A stretch of 23,980 nt of DNA from Sphaerosporella brunnea (GCA_008704415.1 VXIS01000501.1:1-23980), one strand, 5' to 3'; positions 15,442 through 23,980 are shown, numbered from the stretch's first letter. Numbers and translations: made by a program. The notes: a model not told the origin generated them from the letters alone.

Positions 15442-18039
15442 ATGAATCCTCAGTTCAGCAAGAACAACAACAACTCAGGACGAGGAAACCAAGGAAGGAA
15501 CAACAAGCAATTCAAGAAGCTTTCAGACCAGGAGAAAGCGCAACTCAAACAGGAGAAGAAGTGCTTCTACTGCAAGAAGGCAGGACACTTCATCAACGAA
15601 TGCAGAGCCAAGCAACGAAATCAGCAACAGGGCAAATGGATTCAATCAGCAAGAACCACTGTCAACATAATGGAAGACAACTTACCACCAACTGTGGAAG
15701 AATTCATCGAAACTGCACGAGCAGAACATAGCAAGAAGGACAACATCAACAACATGGTCACCAACATGAATGTCAACGGAAGGCAGGCGAGAGTTCTTCT
15801 AGACACAGGGACAACAGGGACGAATCTTATGTCCAGCAGTTGGGCCCAGACACACAACATCTTTACCAGAGAACTGCCGCAACCTATCACCATTCACATG
15901 GCCGCGAAAGGATCCAAGACAAACGCCAATCGATTTGCTTACGCCAACGTCGAAATTAAACCAGGATTCGCTGAGAAAACGAAGTTTCTCATAGTAGCAG
16001 TCAGCTCATACGACATCATCCTAGGAATGCCTTTCCTTCAGGATAACCATGTGAGCCTGAATACGGCAGATTCTACAGCACACTTCCCGAAACATGACAC
16101 CACCATCCAGTGTGCAACAAGACAGCCTAGGACATTCTCTCTCACATCATCAGCAACTACCGAAGACATCCCACCTTTCGATAAGATGTTTCCAACAGTA
16201 TTCCCAGAGAAGGAACCAGAAGGATTACCTCCACTACGTGATAGATGCAATCATGTGGTCAGACTTGATCCAGACAAACTCGAGCAATTCAAGTTCCATG
16301 CAAGGCGTATTCCTGACGCCTACCGGAAGGACCTCATTGCTCACCTGGACAATTGGAAACGACAGGGAATTGCAGTGCCTGGAGCCGGCAGATTCCCATG
16401 TTCAATTTTCGGAACACCAAAAATACCACCCTCCAAAGGATGGAGATGGGTGAATGACCTTCGAGATAGGAATAGCATCACAAAACGAGACTACACGCCA
16501 CTGCCTCATGCAGATAACATCCGAGAGGATGCTGCTAGAGCAAACTTCAAGTCAGTTCTAGACCTTTCCAACGCCTATCACCAGGTGCGAGTGGAGCCAT
16601 CATCGGAAGAATTAAATGTCATCAATGCAGATGACCTCGGCTCTTTTCAAGTTAAGGTCATGCTGCAGGGAGACTGCAATGCTCCTGCAACCATGATGCG
16701 CTGCATGAACACTATCTTAGGCGAATTCATCGGAAAATTTGTATGGGTGTACCTAGATGACATCCTTATCTTTTCCGAAACTCGAGAAGAACACATGCGA
16801 CACCTTGAGCAAGTTTTTCGGCAGCTTGCAAAAGCGAAGTTCTATCTCAGGATGGACAAATGTCAGTTCATGACATCCCAGCTACGCCTCCTAGGACACA
16901 TTATCTCTGGTCATGAGATCCACCCACACCCAGAGAGAATTCGGAAAATACAGGATTGGCGCACACCCACAAACAAAAAGCAGCTACAAAGCTTTTTAGG
17001 TGTAATCAATTATGTGGCACCACACCTTTTTCACAGCTCCACTATCCTAGCACCACTCACGGAATTAACCGGAAATGCTGAGTGGCGATGGGCTGCCCTG
17101 CATGACCATGCATTTCGGCAGATCAAGGATCTTTGCCGAAAACATGTACCCCTCACACCACTTCGATATGACAGAATCAAGTCAGGCGAAGATAAGGTGT
17201 ATCTGGTGACAGATGCATCTCGGGTGGGGACGGGTGCATTCATTTGTCATGGCAAGAATCTAGAAGATTCGAAGTCTAGAATCGCAGCGATACACAGCAG
17301 ACGCTTTACCGCCACCCAGGAAAATTACAACACCACCAACCAGGAGCTTCTAGCTATAGTTGATGCACTAGGTGCATTCGAAACAAAGCTATTAGGAATA
17401 CCATTTACGGTAATTACTGACCACAAGGCACTGGAGTACCTTGTGACGAAGCCCATGACCACTGGCAGACTAGCCAGATGGTTGGAATACATCCAGATGT
17501 TCGATTTCCAAATCCAGCACACACCAGGAGAAAGCAATCAATTAGCAGACACCCTTTCACGTCTGTATGAGGATGAGGACAAGGAGATAACGCCACCGGA
17601 TGAGTTCCTCCATGAGAACTTAAAACCAGAGGATTTCGGCTCCATTGACAGTCTCCTCAACCCAACAACCTCCATTCCTCAACAGACCACCTCCACCGAA
17701 ACAGACAAGCTTTCCTCACACTTTTCACACGCTCTTCAAGTCTCAAATGAGATGTCCACCTCAAACAACAAACCTTCCGCCAGCCTCCGCCCCAAGGGAG
17801 CCTCGCGCTATGAGAGGTGCGACCCAAACCTCCACTGGACAGCCTGCCGCTCCAGAGACGGCTGCCCATATCACTATTCCTCAGGATTCATGGAAACCTT
17901 CAGCACCTGGAAGTCAAACTCTCAGTATCACGCTCAATTTGAATCCGATAGCGACGACGAGTTCTACGACTCCCCAGACGAAGACACAGACATGGACGAT
18001 TCATTTGGACCCAATTCAGAATGTCCAGACCCAGACTGA
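15442..18039 (+). CDS. pol: Pol, first part: zinc knuckle, protease, reverse transcriptase, RNase H
   Basis: 865 codons from ATG 15442; the frame is actually open from just after the TGA at 15313. Residues are numbered from this ATG. A CCHC knuckle (CFYCKKAGHFINEC, 41-54) is the end of Gag and binds RNA. An aspartic protease follows, with VLLDTGTTGTNLM (D121) and the DIILGMPFL flap region at 191-199. The reverse transcriptase has VLDLSNAYHQV (D374) and VWVYLDDILIF (YLDD 437-440). The RNase H triad is D591 (TDAS), E635 (NQELLAIV), D660 (ITDHKALEYL), with a further D703 in LADTLSR. After about 710 a Pro/Ser/Thr-rich linker leads to TGA 18037-18039. All active-site residues I can check are intact. 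The protease has TTG where Ser/Ala-Gly is usual after DTG. The integrase should follow in one polyprotein, but the frame changes at the linker. Confidence 0.92.
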   Translation: MNPQFSKNNNNSGRGNQGRNNKQFKKLSDQEKAQLKQEKKCFYCKKAGHFINECRAKQRNQQQGKWIQSARTTVNIMEDNLPPTVEEFIETARAEHSKKDNINNMVTNMNVNGRQARVLLDTGTTGTNLMSSSWAQTHNIFTRELPQPITIHMAAKGSKTNANRFAYANVEIKPGFAEKTKFLIVAVSSYDIILGMPFLQDNHVSLNTADSTAHFPKHDTTIQCATRQPRTFSLTSSATTEDIPPFDKMFPTVFPEKEPEGLPPLRDRCNHVVRLDPDKLEQFKFHARRIPDAYRKDLIAHLDNWKRQGIAVPGAGRFPCSIFGTPKIPPSKGWRWVNDLRDRNSITKRDYTPLPHADNIREDAARANFKSVLDLSNAYHQVRVEPSSEELNVINADDLGSFQVKVMLQGDCNAPATMMRCMNTILGEFIGKFVWVYLDDILIFSETREEHMRHLEQVFRQLAKAKFYLRMDKCQFMTSQLRLLGHIISGHEIHPHPERIRKIQDWRTPTNKKQLQSFLGVINYVAPHLFHSSTILAPLTELTGNAEWRWAALHDHAFRQIKDLCRKHVPLTPLRYDRIKSGEDKVYLVTDASRVGTGAFICHGKNLEDSKSRIAAIHSRRFTATQENYNTTNQELLAIVDALGAFETKLLGIPFTVITDHKALEYLVTKPMTTGRLARWLEYIQMFDFQIQHTPGESNQLADTLSRLYEDEDKEITPPDEFLHENLKPEDFGSIDSLLNPTTSIPQQTTSTETDKLSSHFSHALQVSNEMSTSNNKPSASLRPKGASRYERCDPNLHWTACRSRDGCPYHYSSGFMETFSTWKSNSQYHAQFESDSDDEFYDSPDEDTDMDDSFGPNSECPDPD

Positions 18040-18560
18040 AGACCCCATCGGCAACTATGAGTGGCTTGTCCACCATGGTTACATCACCTACGCGAATAGT
18101 TCAAGGGCACCTGCCCTCCAATGGACTCCAGAATCAGGCGCACCACGCCCGAAATTCCCACAGGAGAGACAACACCCAGACGGCCCTTAGTGGAAACAGG
18201 ATATACCCAGACAAGTACAGACCTTCACCACCACGCCTACCCCCAGGACACTCCCAGACCAGCAACAGAACAACCAGGAAAACCCCCAGCGAATCCAGGA
18301 CGAAGTCACGCCGTTCCAAACCTACGCCATCGCACCCAGGAGAAACCCCCTCTTGGTCGACAAAGACCCCATCGAAGGAGGAAATCGACAGGTTTATGGC
18401 CAGGCTGAGGCCAACCCAGGTGGAGTATGTGCGCTCCTCCAAGCTGCCACCCACCAAGATAGTCAGATTTCCAACCCATCCAGTCACCGCCATCTGGTGC
18501 CCAGACTCCAGAGAGAGCGACCCATTGAGCCCATTTCCCCACCCATGGAACCCATACCCT
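18040..18560 (+). pseudogene. Pol linker region with repeated frame changes
   Basis: Coding quality moves between frames. Frame 2 carries DPIGNYEWLVHHGYITYAN from about 18041 to TAG 18188-18190. Frame 3 carries KEEIDRFMARLRPTQVEYV and KIVRFPTHPVTAIWCPDS at about 18365-18510. Frame 2 resumes at about 18520 with FLTRAQARKEQEKKDKE. I infer at least three indels and one stop. The region is Pro-rich and low in complexity, so precise breakpoints cannot be set by eye. Confidence 0.6.
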
Positions 18561-20413
18561 CTGATCCCCAGGCCTTTCTAACTCGAGCTCAGGCTCGTAA
18601 GGAACAGGAGAAAAAGGATAAGGAATCGGCAGAGCATGACCAAGGTTCCAACAAGGATTTTGAAGGGGAAGGGACTCAGCAAAAAATTCAGCCATCGATT
18701 TCGGACGAAACCCCTCTGCTGGACAAAGAGGATGCAGAAATGTTCGAACCACCTCAACACCCACCAGGAAATCGTTCCCAGGAAGTCATTCATTACGACA
18801 CTCGCAACAGAGTACCCGCATTTTTCCTTGACAACCACATAGGGAAGGCCATGCTCCCTACATTCAAGCAGGCATATGAAGACGATCCCATGGTCAAGAA
18901 TGGCATTCGCAAGCCATTTCACTGGCATGACACAGGATATGTTGTGCTAGATGACCCTTCCATCACCTCCAACCTTCGAGTTTACGTCCCCAACGCAGTC
19001 CTTTCCAGAGACAATCCCTCCTCCTCAGTCCGGCATGTCATCATGCAGAGTTGTCACAAGAGTGTGGGACATCAAGGCACCGAGAAGACCTACATCCTAT
19101 GCAGGCAGAGTTTTTACTGGCCTAGGATGAAGCAGGACATCGACGAGTTCTGCAGAGAATGCCTTGAGTGTCAGCGCAACAAAGATGCCACCACCAAGCC
19201 AATTGGCGAAGCTCGCCTCTTGGAAATTCCCCTTCACCCATGGGAGTCAATTGCTATTGATTTCCTTGGCCCATTCAACTCTTCGGACGGTTTTAAGCAC
19301 ATCATGGTCATCATTGACCGTTTTTCTTCTGGTCTTGTTTTGGTTCCCCTAAAGGACGGATTTTCGGCAATGGACGTTACGGATGTTTTCATTAAACACT
19401 ACTACGCTCGCTACGGACTCCCTGAGTCAATCGTTTCGGACAGAGACCCTCGATTCACCTCACAGTTCTGGCAAGGACTCCACAAGCAGATTGGTACCGA
19501 CCTTCTCATGGCCACCGCTTTCCACCAAAATACCAATGGACAAGTGGAACGAGCCAACCGTACCATTGCCCAAATGCTTCGGATTTTCACCAACAACAAA
19601 CAGGCAGACTGGTCTCGTCACCTCTGGCGTGTTGAGCACGCCTTCAACCACTCTCCTTCCACCACCATCAAGCGTACCCCTCACGAAGTTCAATTTGGTC
19701 ATATCCCTCGCATTTTACCAGTTGAATTCGATTCGAATGTCCCTGCAGTCAATGAGTACCTCGAGCAGCAAAAGATCAACAATGCTGTGGCTCGAGATGC
19801 ATTGCTGGCAGCACGTCACCGCCAGGCAAGCATTGCTGCCAAGCGTAGGAATCCTAAGGTTCAACTTCAGGTTGGACAATGGGTGTTTTACAAGAGACGT
19901 TCTCGAGGGAAGGGCAAGGTAAGGAAGCTTATGGAAGTTTGGGAAGGGCCCTACAGGATCACCAAAGTCGATGAGGATACAGGCAACTGCACACTTGAAC
20001 TCCCCAAGAACAAGCGTGTTTATCCCATCTTCGCCCAGGACAAACTCAAGCTCTTCCAGCGAATTTCAGACAAGACAGTTCCGCCTCCTCCCTCCAGCTA
20101 CTATGACAAAGAAGAAGACGACCACACTCTCTACAACATCAAGGAGATTCTCGACCACAAGAAGATTAACGGTATCGATTACTGGTATATCTCTTGGGAG
20201 AATTATGGACCTGAAAACAACTCTTGGGAACCTGATGAGAATGTACGCAACACTGGCGCAGATTCCATCCAGGAATTCCTTTCGAAGAGGACCCAGGACT
20301 ACACCTCCACCGCAGTCACTCTTCCTCCCGATTTTTTCTTTCCTTCTGATGATTCTTTCTGTTCCTCTCCTATGTCATCCATCGCTTCTTCCGTTTTTGA
20401 TTTACGTGAGTAA
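18353..20413 (+). CDS. Pol, second part: integrase with chromodomain
   Basis: An open frame of 686 codons (no ATG needed if part of the polyprotein), ending at TAA 20411-20413. Numbering from 18353: HHCC zinc-binding domain (H235, H240, C270, C273); DDE core with D303 (AIDFLGPF), D363 (VSDRDPRF) and E399 (GQVERAN), D363 and E399 separated by 35 residues; a GPY/F module (WEGPYRI, 530-536); chromodomain at about 591-645 (YNIKEIL, WYISWENYGPENNSWEP, then IQEFLSKR). The integrase inserts the cDNA into the host genome. The chromodomain is thought to guide chromoviruses to particular chromatin. All catalytic residues are present. The first 170 codons overlap the frame-shifted linker and are partly not the true frame. 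Confidence 0.93.
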   Translation: MVDKDPIEGGNRQVYGQAEANPGGVCALLQAATHQDSQISNPSSHRHLVPRLQRERPIEPISPPMEPIPSDPQAFLTRAQARKEQEKKDKESAEHDQGSNKDFEGEGTQQKIQPSISDETPLLDKEDAEMFEPPQHPPGNRSQEVIHYDTRNRVPAFFLDNHIGKAMLPTFKQAYEDDPMVKNGIRKPFHWHDTGYVVLDDPSITSNLRVYVPNAVLSRDNPSSSVRHVIMQSCHKSVGHQGTEKTYILCRQSFYWPRMKQDIDEFCRECLECQRNKDATTKPIGEARLLEIPLHPWESIAIDFLGPFNSSDGFKHIMVIIDRFSSGLVLVPLKDGFSAMDVTDVFIKHYYARYGLPESIVSDRDPRFTSQFWQGLHKQIGTDLLMATAFHQNTNGQVERANRTIAQMLRIFTNNKQADWSRHLWRVEHAFNHSPSTTIKRTPHEVQFGHIPRILPVEFDSNVPAVNEYLEQQKINNAVARDALLAARHRQASIAAKRRNPKVQLQVGQWVFYKRRSRGKGKVRKLMEVWEGPYRITKVDEDTGNCTLELPKNKRVYPIFAQDKLKLFQRISDKTVPPPPSSYYDKEEDDHTLYNIKEILDHKKINGIDYWYISWENYGPENNSWEPDENVRNTGADSIQEFLSKRTQDYTSTAVTLPPDFFFPSDDSFCSSPMSSIASSVFDLRE

Positions 20414-20431
20414 CTGTTTCAACTGTTTTTT

Positions 20432-20440
20432 AAGGGGAAG
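20432..20440 (+). promoter_or_regulatory. Polypurine tract
   Basis: AAGGGGAAG directly before the 3' LTR and preceded by a T run, as expected for the primer of plus-strand DNA synthesis. Confidence 0.8.
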
Positions 20441-20952
20441 TGTAAGATTATTACACTTACTATGGTTTCTTTCTTACGTATTTCCTTACTAAGATATAAA
20501 ACTATAAGGCAGTAACGATGGTATGATGACAGCATTCTACGAGTTTCCATTACTTTCTTTACTATGTTTTGTCACCATGTTTCTAGCACTTTCTAGCCCC
20601 TTCGATGCTACGTCACTTTGGAATCTTCTAGTTTCCACAAGGCAGACTTGTAGGTCTTCTAGACCATTCTTTCCTTAGTTTCGAATTTACCACCAGATTG
20701 TTATCACATGATGTACTCAGCATCGTTGGCTATAAAAGCTACGAGCTTTTCCTACATTCATTCTTTTCTCTTCTTTCGATACGGCCTTTCGAGCAGCCCA
20801 GATTGTATCGACTATCATCAATAAATACTGAGTTGATCAGTGACCTGAGTGCGAGTATTCTCTTGGTATTTATCAAGTCAGATACACAAACGGTTCTGAG
20901 TTTATTTGCATCTGTGAAATAGCGGATCCTATAAGCTCACGAAAAGGTTACA
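20441..20952 (+). repeat. 3' LTR (512 bp)
   Basis: Appears identical to the 5' LTR. TATAAAA at 20731-20737 points toward the transposase gene and could start transcription into it; AATAAA is at 20820-20825. Confidence 0.95.
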
Positions 20953-20957
20953 TCCTC
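20953..20957. repeat. Target site duplication of the retrotransposon (right)
   Basis: TCCTC, identical to 13111-13115. Confidence 0.9.
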
Positions 20958-21213
20958 CAGATCTCCAGAATCATCAGCTTCAAAACCAAGACGAACGAAA
21001 AGCAACCAAGCCTCCTCAAAAACACAGATCCTCTTCTCTGTTGTCTTTCCAGAAATTAAAGAGAACCCCTCAAGATTATTACATTGTGATAATCGAGACT
21101 TCCTGGCTCTTCTATTAAGCTAAAGGATAACCCACTCTCAGCCTTGAATCAAGATAAAGGAAAAGGCTCACACCAACAGTCGTCGTCCGGGCTTTCGCAA
21201 AACAGCGCACATT
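20958..21213 (+). other. 5' leader of the transposase gene
   Basis: 256 bp, A/C-rich, with no other frame. It joins to the sequence before 13111 once the retrotransposon is removed. Confidence 0.5.
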
Positions 21214-23650
21214 ATGCCGCATCCAAGCAAGAGAACCATAGCCAACCGGACAGCGTCAGCTGCGGGTGTCGCGAAAAGAATGAAATTGAATGAGGAAGCA
21301 GAGGTGGTCAGGCATGAGGTTTCTGGGTCAGAAAGCACTGCCAATAGCTCAGAGCTTATTATCAGCGATCCAGAAGACGATTTTTTGAAGCTTGAACAAC
21401 CCCTCCATGGCTGGGAGGCAGCGGAGAGAGCCCTTCCTGGAAATTCAACGACAAATGCTGGAAAGACACCACAGTCTAGATGGAACTCCAGACAGAAGGA
21501 GAAGAAAGAGCAAAAGCAAACTGAGAAGCTCCAAAAAACCTATGGATCTATATCACGATTCTTCAACCCCCCCACTCCAAAAACCCTCGGCACATCTCTA
21601 GCTACCCCGCCTGCCAGTGTGAGCGTCCCACCTTTTTTACCGCCTGAGCCTGTCTGCCCAACCCAGCTGGAGGGGTTACCTTCGATAAATATTGAGCCAC
21701 TTCCAAGCAGACCGGAGGTTCCAGCACGCTTGACCACTGGCAGTCTTGGCCTTATATTTTTATCAACGGTGGTAGAATTTGAAAGCGCTTTTTTCAATTC
21801 TAAGTGTTTTAATTTGGAGATAAAAGCTTTGGAAACTTGGTTGAAGAAGGACAAGAAGAAAGTCACCGGTGATTGGCTCAAGCGGATTGAAGGAGTACGA
21901 GATCTGTTTCGCTTTCACGGCAGTTTTGTGGAACAACAGACCCCTCAGGGAGAAAGAAAGAAAAAGTGGAAGGAATACAGCGAGGTGATTGCAGCGAGGT
22001 TAGGGAAAGGCCGGAAGTATGCACAGGCTTTGCGGCATTGGCAAAAAGATTGGTTTGAGAGTTGCTTTCTACCACCATGTCCCATGATAGGAAGGCACGC
22101 CAAGAGGGAGAGTTTATTCAGTGATAAAGGGGTGATGCTAGCGGTCCGGGAGTACTTAAATACTGCAATGTGGAATGCCAATCCCCGCGGAATGTGCAAA
22201 GCAGTTAAAGCTCACCTTCAAAGTAAGACCGAGTACGATCTTATGCGGATTGATGCTGTTCTTATGAATAAGAATGGAGCGAAGACCGGAATTGCAGAAA
22301 GGAGCGCAGGGCGCTGGTTAATTAAGTTGGGGTGGAGCTATGGACGGAATAAGAAGGGCTACTGTGATGTACATGAGCGGGAGGATGTAGTGAAGTATCG
22401 GGAGATGGTATTTTGTCCTCGCATGAAGGTATGAAGTATCCGGCCTGAGTTTAAGTGCATTTGACAGTGGAACTTACATGCTTTGATAGATGATTTTCGA
22501 AACTCTCCGGGAGTATGATGACAAGGGGGAAATTCACAAAGACCTTCCAAACAACACACAGCGGCGGCATCTCGTTACACATGATGAGAGTACATTCAAC
22601 GCCAACGATAGCTCTGCTTATGCCTGGAAAAAGGGAGGGAGCGAGTGGTTAAAACCCAAGTCTAAAGGGAAGGGGCTTATGGGGTCAGAGTTTCTCTGTG
22701 CAGCGATAGGCCGTCTATCTTACTGGGACCCAGAGAAAAATGAACGGGTCTATGCAACTGAGGTTATCAAATATGGTAGCGGAAAAGGCGATGATGGTTG
22801 GTGGAATGCCGAGAAAATGATCGAGCAAACTAAAAAAGCTATCAAGGTTTTCAATCAGGCATTTCCTGGCGACATCGCAGTATTTGCCTTCAATAATTCC
22901 AGCGGCCATGCCTGTAAGGCTCCAGACGCTCTGGTGGCCCACCGAATGAACCTTGGTCCAGGAAAAAAACAGGCGAAGTTACGACCTACACAATTTCACC
23001 AAGCGGATGGGGCAGTAGTAGAGCAGAGTATGTTGTTCGAGCCTGGTGATATTCTACTTGATACAGGACATCCGATACCGGAAAACCTCGTTGGAGAAGC
23101 TAAAGGAATGCGGCAAGTCCTGCAAGAGAGAGGGTTGTGGCGGAATGGTCTTAAAAAACAATGCGGACGGCAGAAAAAAAAGGACAAGAGACAAGGCTTC
23201 GGTGATCGGCTATTTGAGGAGACCTTAGCAGAGTACGAAGCACGAACCGCAGATCGGTGTGAAGTTGGAAAGAACTGTTGCGCGATGAGAATCCTTGAGG
23301 CGGAGGATGATTTTAAGAACAAAAAGTCCATGCTGGAGACAGTTATCACCGACGCTGGCCACGAGGTCATTTTTTATCCTAAATTCCACTGCGAACTCAA
23401 CTACATCGAGTATTACTGGGCCGCACTTAAGCGATACACGCGGGAAAACTGTAAATACTCCTTCAACGAGTTGGAGAAAACCGTCAACACCGCGATGGAC
23501 TCTGTTGAATTGAGAACAATTGGACGGTTTGCAGATCGCAGCAAACGGTGGATGATGGCATATATGAATGGCTTGGATGAAAAGCAACGGGCGTATGCCG
23601 AGAAGGAGTATAAATCACACAGAAGGGAATATCGGGATGTATTTAAATAG
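21214..23650 (+). CDS. DDE transposase, two exons, 791 aa, second catalytic Asp replaced by Asn
   Basis: Exon 1 (21214-22428, 405 codons) and exon 2 (22490-23650) flank a 61-bp intron. Residues 1-105 are charged, with a basic MPHPSKRTIANR start and a KEKKEQKQTEKLQ helix. SISRFFNPP (112-120) resembles a PCNA-binding box. A Pro-rich linker is followed by a helical DNA-binding region, with AERSAGRWLIKLGWSYGR at 361-378. The catalytic core follows: D437 in VTHDES, the second site at 540 in VFAFNNSSGHACKAPDAL, and E707 in KFHCELNYIEYYW. In this family the second motif normally reads F-D-N, so N540 replaces a metal-binding Asp. Position 540 and E707 are far apart because of an insertion rich in Lys and Cys (QCGRQKKKDK, KNCCA). 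The gene would cut and move the surrounding element, but this copy is probably catalytically impaired. Otherwise it is intact, with no stop or frameshift. The family is widespread in fungi; its exact superfamily name is left open. Confidence 0.85.
22429..22489 (+). other. Intron of the transposase gene (61 bp)
   Basis: Donor GTATGA, branch-like TTGAC, acceptor GATAG. Its removal joins FCPRMK to MIFETLREYD in frame (phase 0). Read through, the frame stops at 22432-22434. Confidence 0.75.
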
Positions 23651-23922
23651 GTAGACATGAAATATTACTCGGTCACCTTCCTTTTTGGGCTTAGTCAATG
23701 CGTTGAGCCGCATACATTTTGACTGATCCGCCACCAAAAACTAGTGATTTTTAAACACCTTCAGCTCGGCAACCACACCTCCAAATTAAATTTCGCAACT
23801 ATAGAATTGCTCTACACATGCGTTTCTTTCATTCTATAGTACTATTATAAACTCTTTTTTTTATTGACGGGGTGTGAAGAGGTCGGCGTTGATGTGTTAT
23901 TTGTGAGGGCTGACCCCAGCCG
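23651..23922. other. 3' flank of the transposase gene, with an inverted repeat
   Basis: No reading frame. A perfect 10-bp inverted repeat, ACTATAGAAT (23798-23807) and ATTCTATAGT (23831-23840), is followed by a T run at about 23855. It could form a stem in the transcript's 3' end. Confidence 0.45.
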
Positions 23923-23950
23923 CGCTACCTCAGCTAAGTGGCCGACACTC
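23923..23950 (-). repeat. Right terminal inverted repeat (28 bp)
   Basis: Reverse complement of 11428-11455 with one mismatch; TA follows at 23951-23952. Confidence 0.8.
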
Positions 23951-23980
23951 TACAGCCTTGTTCTGTCACGGCGCAAGGTT

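Larger units (their letters stand above)
13116..20952 (+). mobile_element. Ty3/Gypsy LTR retrotransposon (chromovirus), 7,837 bp, full length but frame-broken
   Basis: 512-bp LTRs at both ends, a 5-bp target duplication, a polypurine tract before the 3' LTR, and an internal order of Gag, zinc knuckle, protease, reverse transcriptase, RNase H, integrase, chromodomain. That order, with integrase after RNase H and a C-terminal chromodomain, defines Ty3/Gypsy chromoviruses. No standard tRNA primer-binding site starting TGG directly follows the 5' LTR, so the priming mechanism is unresolved. The coding region carries an in-frame stop (15313) and several frame changes, so this copy alone probably cannot make its own proteins. 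Confidence 0.93.
11428..23950 (+). mobile_element. DNA transposon with 28-bp TIRs, TA flanks and a DDE transposase; host of a nested retrotransposon
   Basis: The ends are an inverted pair of 28-bp sequences beginning GAGTGTCGGCCACTTAG (11428-11455, and reversed at 23923-23950) with a single mismatch. TA lies directly outside each end (11426-11427 and 23951-23952). TA target duplication is typical of the IS630-Tc1-mariner group, which fits the DDE transposase gene ending 273 bp inside the right end. The span is 12,523 bp. Subtracting the retrotransposon and one target copy (7,842 bp) gives about 4,681 bp. The left arm holds a divergent small gene and repeats; the right arm holds the transposase. 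That the two ends belong to one element is inferred from their near-identity, orientation and TA borders. Confidence 0.72.

Noticed and set aside
15642..17869. Antisense frames of 60-83 codons over pol
   Set aside because: Shadows of the strongly supported pol frame on the plus strand.
1..23980. CRISPR array, rRNA genes, bacterial operons
   Set aside because: No regularly spaced short repeats, no rRNA-like sequence, and introns plus chromovirus identify fungal nuclear DNA.

Overview
The window looks like a repeat-rich, gene-poor stretch of a filamentous fungal genome. The evidence is short introns (56-61 bp) with GTRNGT-type donors, CTNAC-like branch sites and YAG acceptors, pyrimidine-rich 5' leaders, a chromodomain-bearing Ty3/Gypsy element, and a DDE transposase of a type I associate with filamentous fungi. 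I cannot place the species. There is no rRNA, tRNA, CRISPR or bacterial-style operon.

Left part (1-7.2 kb): a graveyard of fragments. It holds an unidentified reading frame on the minus strand broken by a 13-bp tandem duplication (1-350), the 3' half of a Tc1/mariner-type transposase (534-1008, minus), a probable orphan terminal exon (1125-1255), the RNase H and C-terminal end of a Tad-like LINE (2280-3490), and several small, weakly supported reading frames. Among these are a broken Cys-rich zinc-finger-like gene (5103-5451) and a frameshifted Arg/Lys-rich gene (6499-6972).

Middle part (7.6-11.4 kb): a segmental duplication. Two paralogous two-exon genes on the minus strand (8214-8634 and 9937-10361) encode about 120-aa proteins with a coiled coil and a hydrophobic C-terminus. 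The second copy carries a 229-bp solo LTR just downstream (9652-9880), flanked by a 5-bp target duplication. The first copy shows what looks like the empty site. Inverted fragments of another sequence flank copy 1. Then come 65-bp tandem repeats.

Right part (11.4-24.0 kb): a nested transposon. A DNA transposon is bounded by 28-bp terminal inverted repeats (11428-11455 and 23923-23950, one mismatch) next to TA dinucleotides. It carries a two-exon, 791-aa DDE transposase gene (21214-23650) and, divergently, a small intron-containing gene of unknown function (12050-12444). A 7,837-bp Ty3/Gypsy chromovirus (13116-20952) sits inside it, with 512-bp LTRs that look identical and the 5-bp duplication TCCTC. 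The insertion lies about 30 bp downstream of a TATA box that probably drove the transposase. Removing the retroelement leaves a DNA transposon of about 4.7 kb.

Two oddities stand out. The retroelement's coding region is already broken by a stop and several frameshifts although its LTRs are identical. The transposase is full length but has Asn where the second catalytic Asp is expected.
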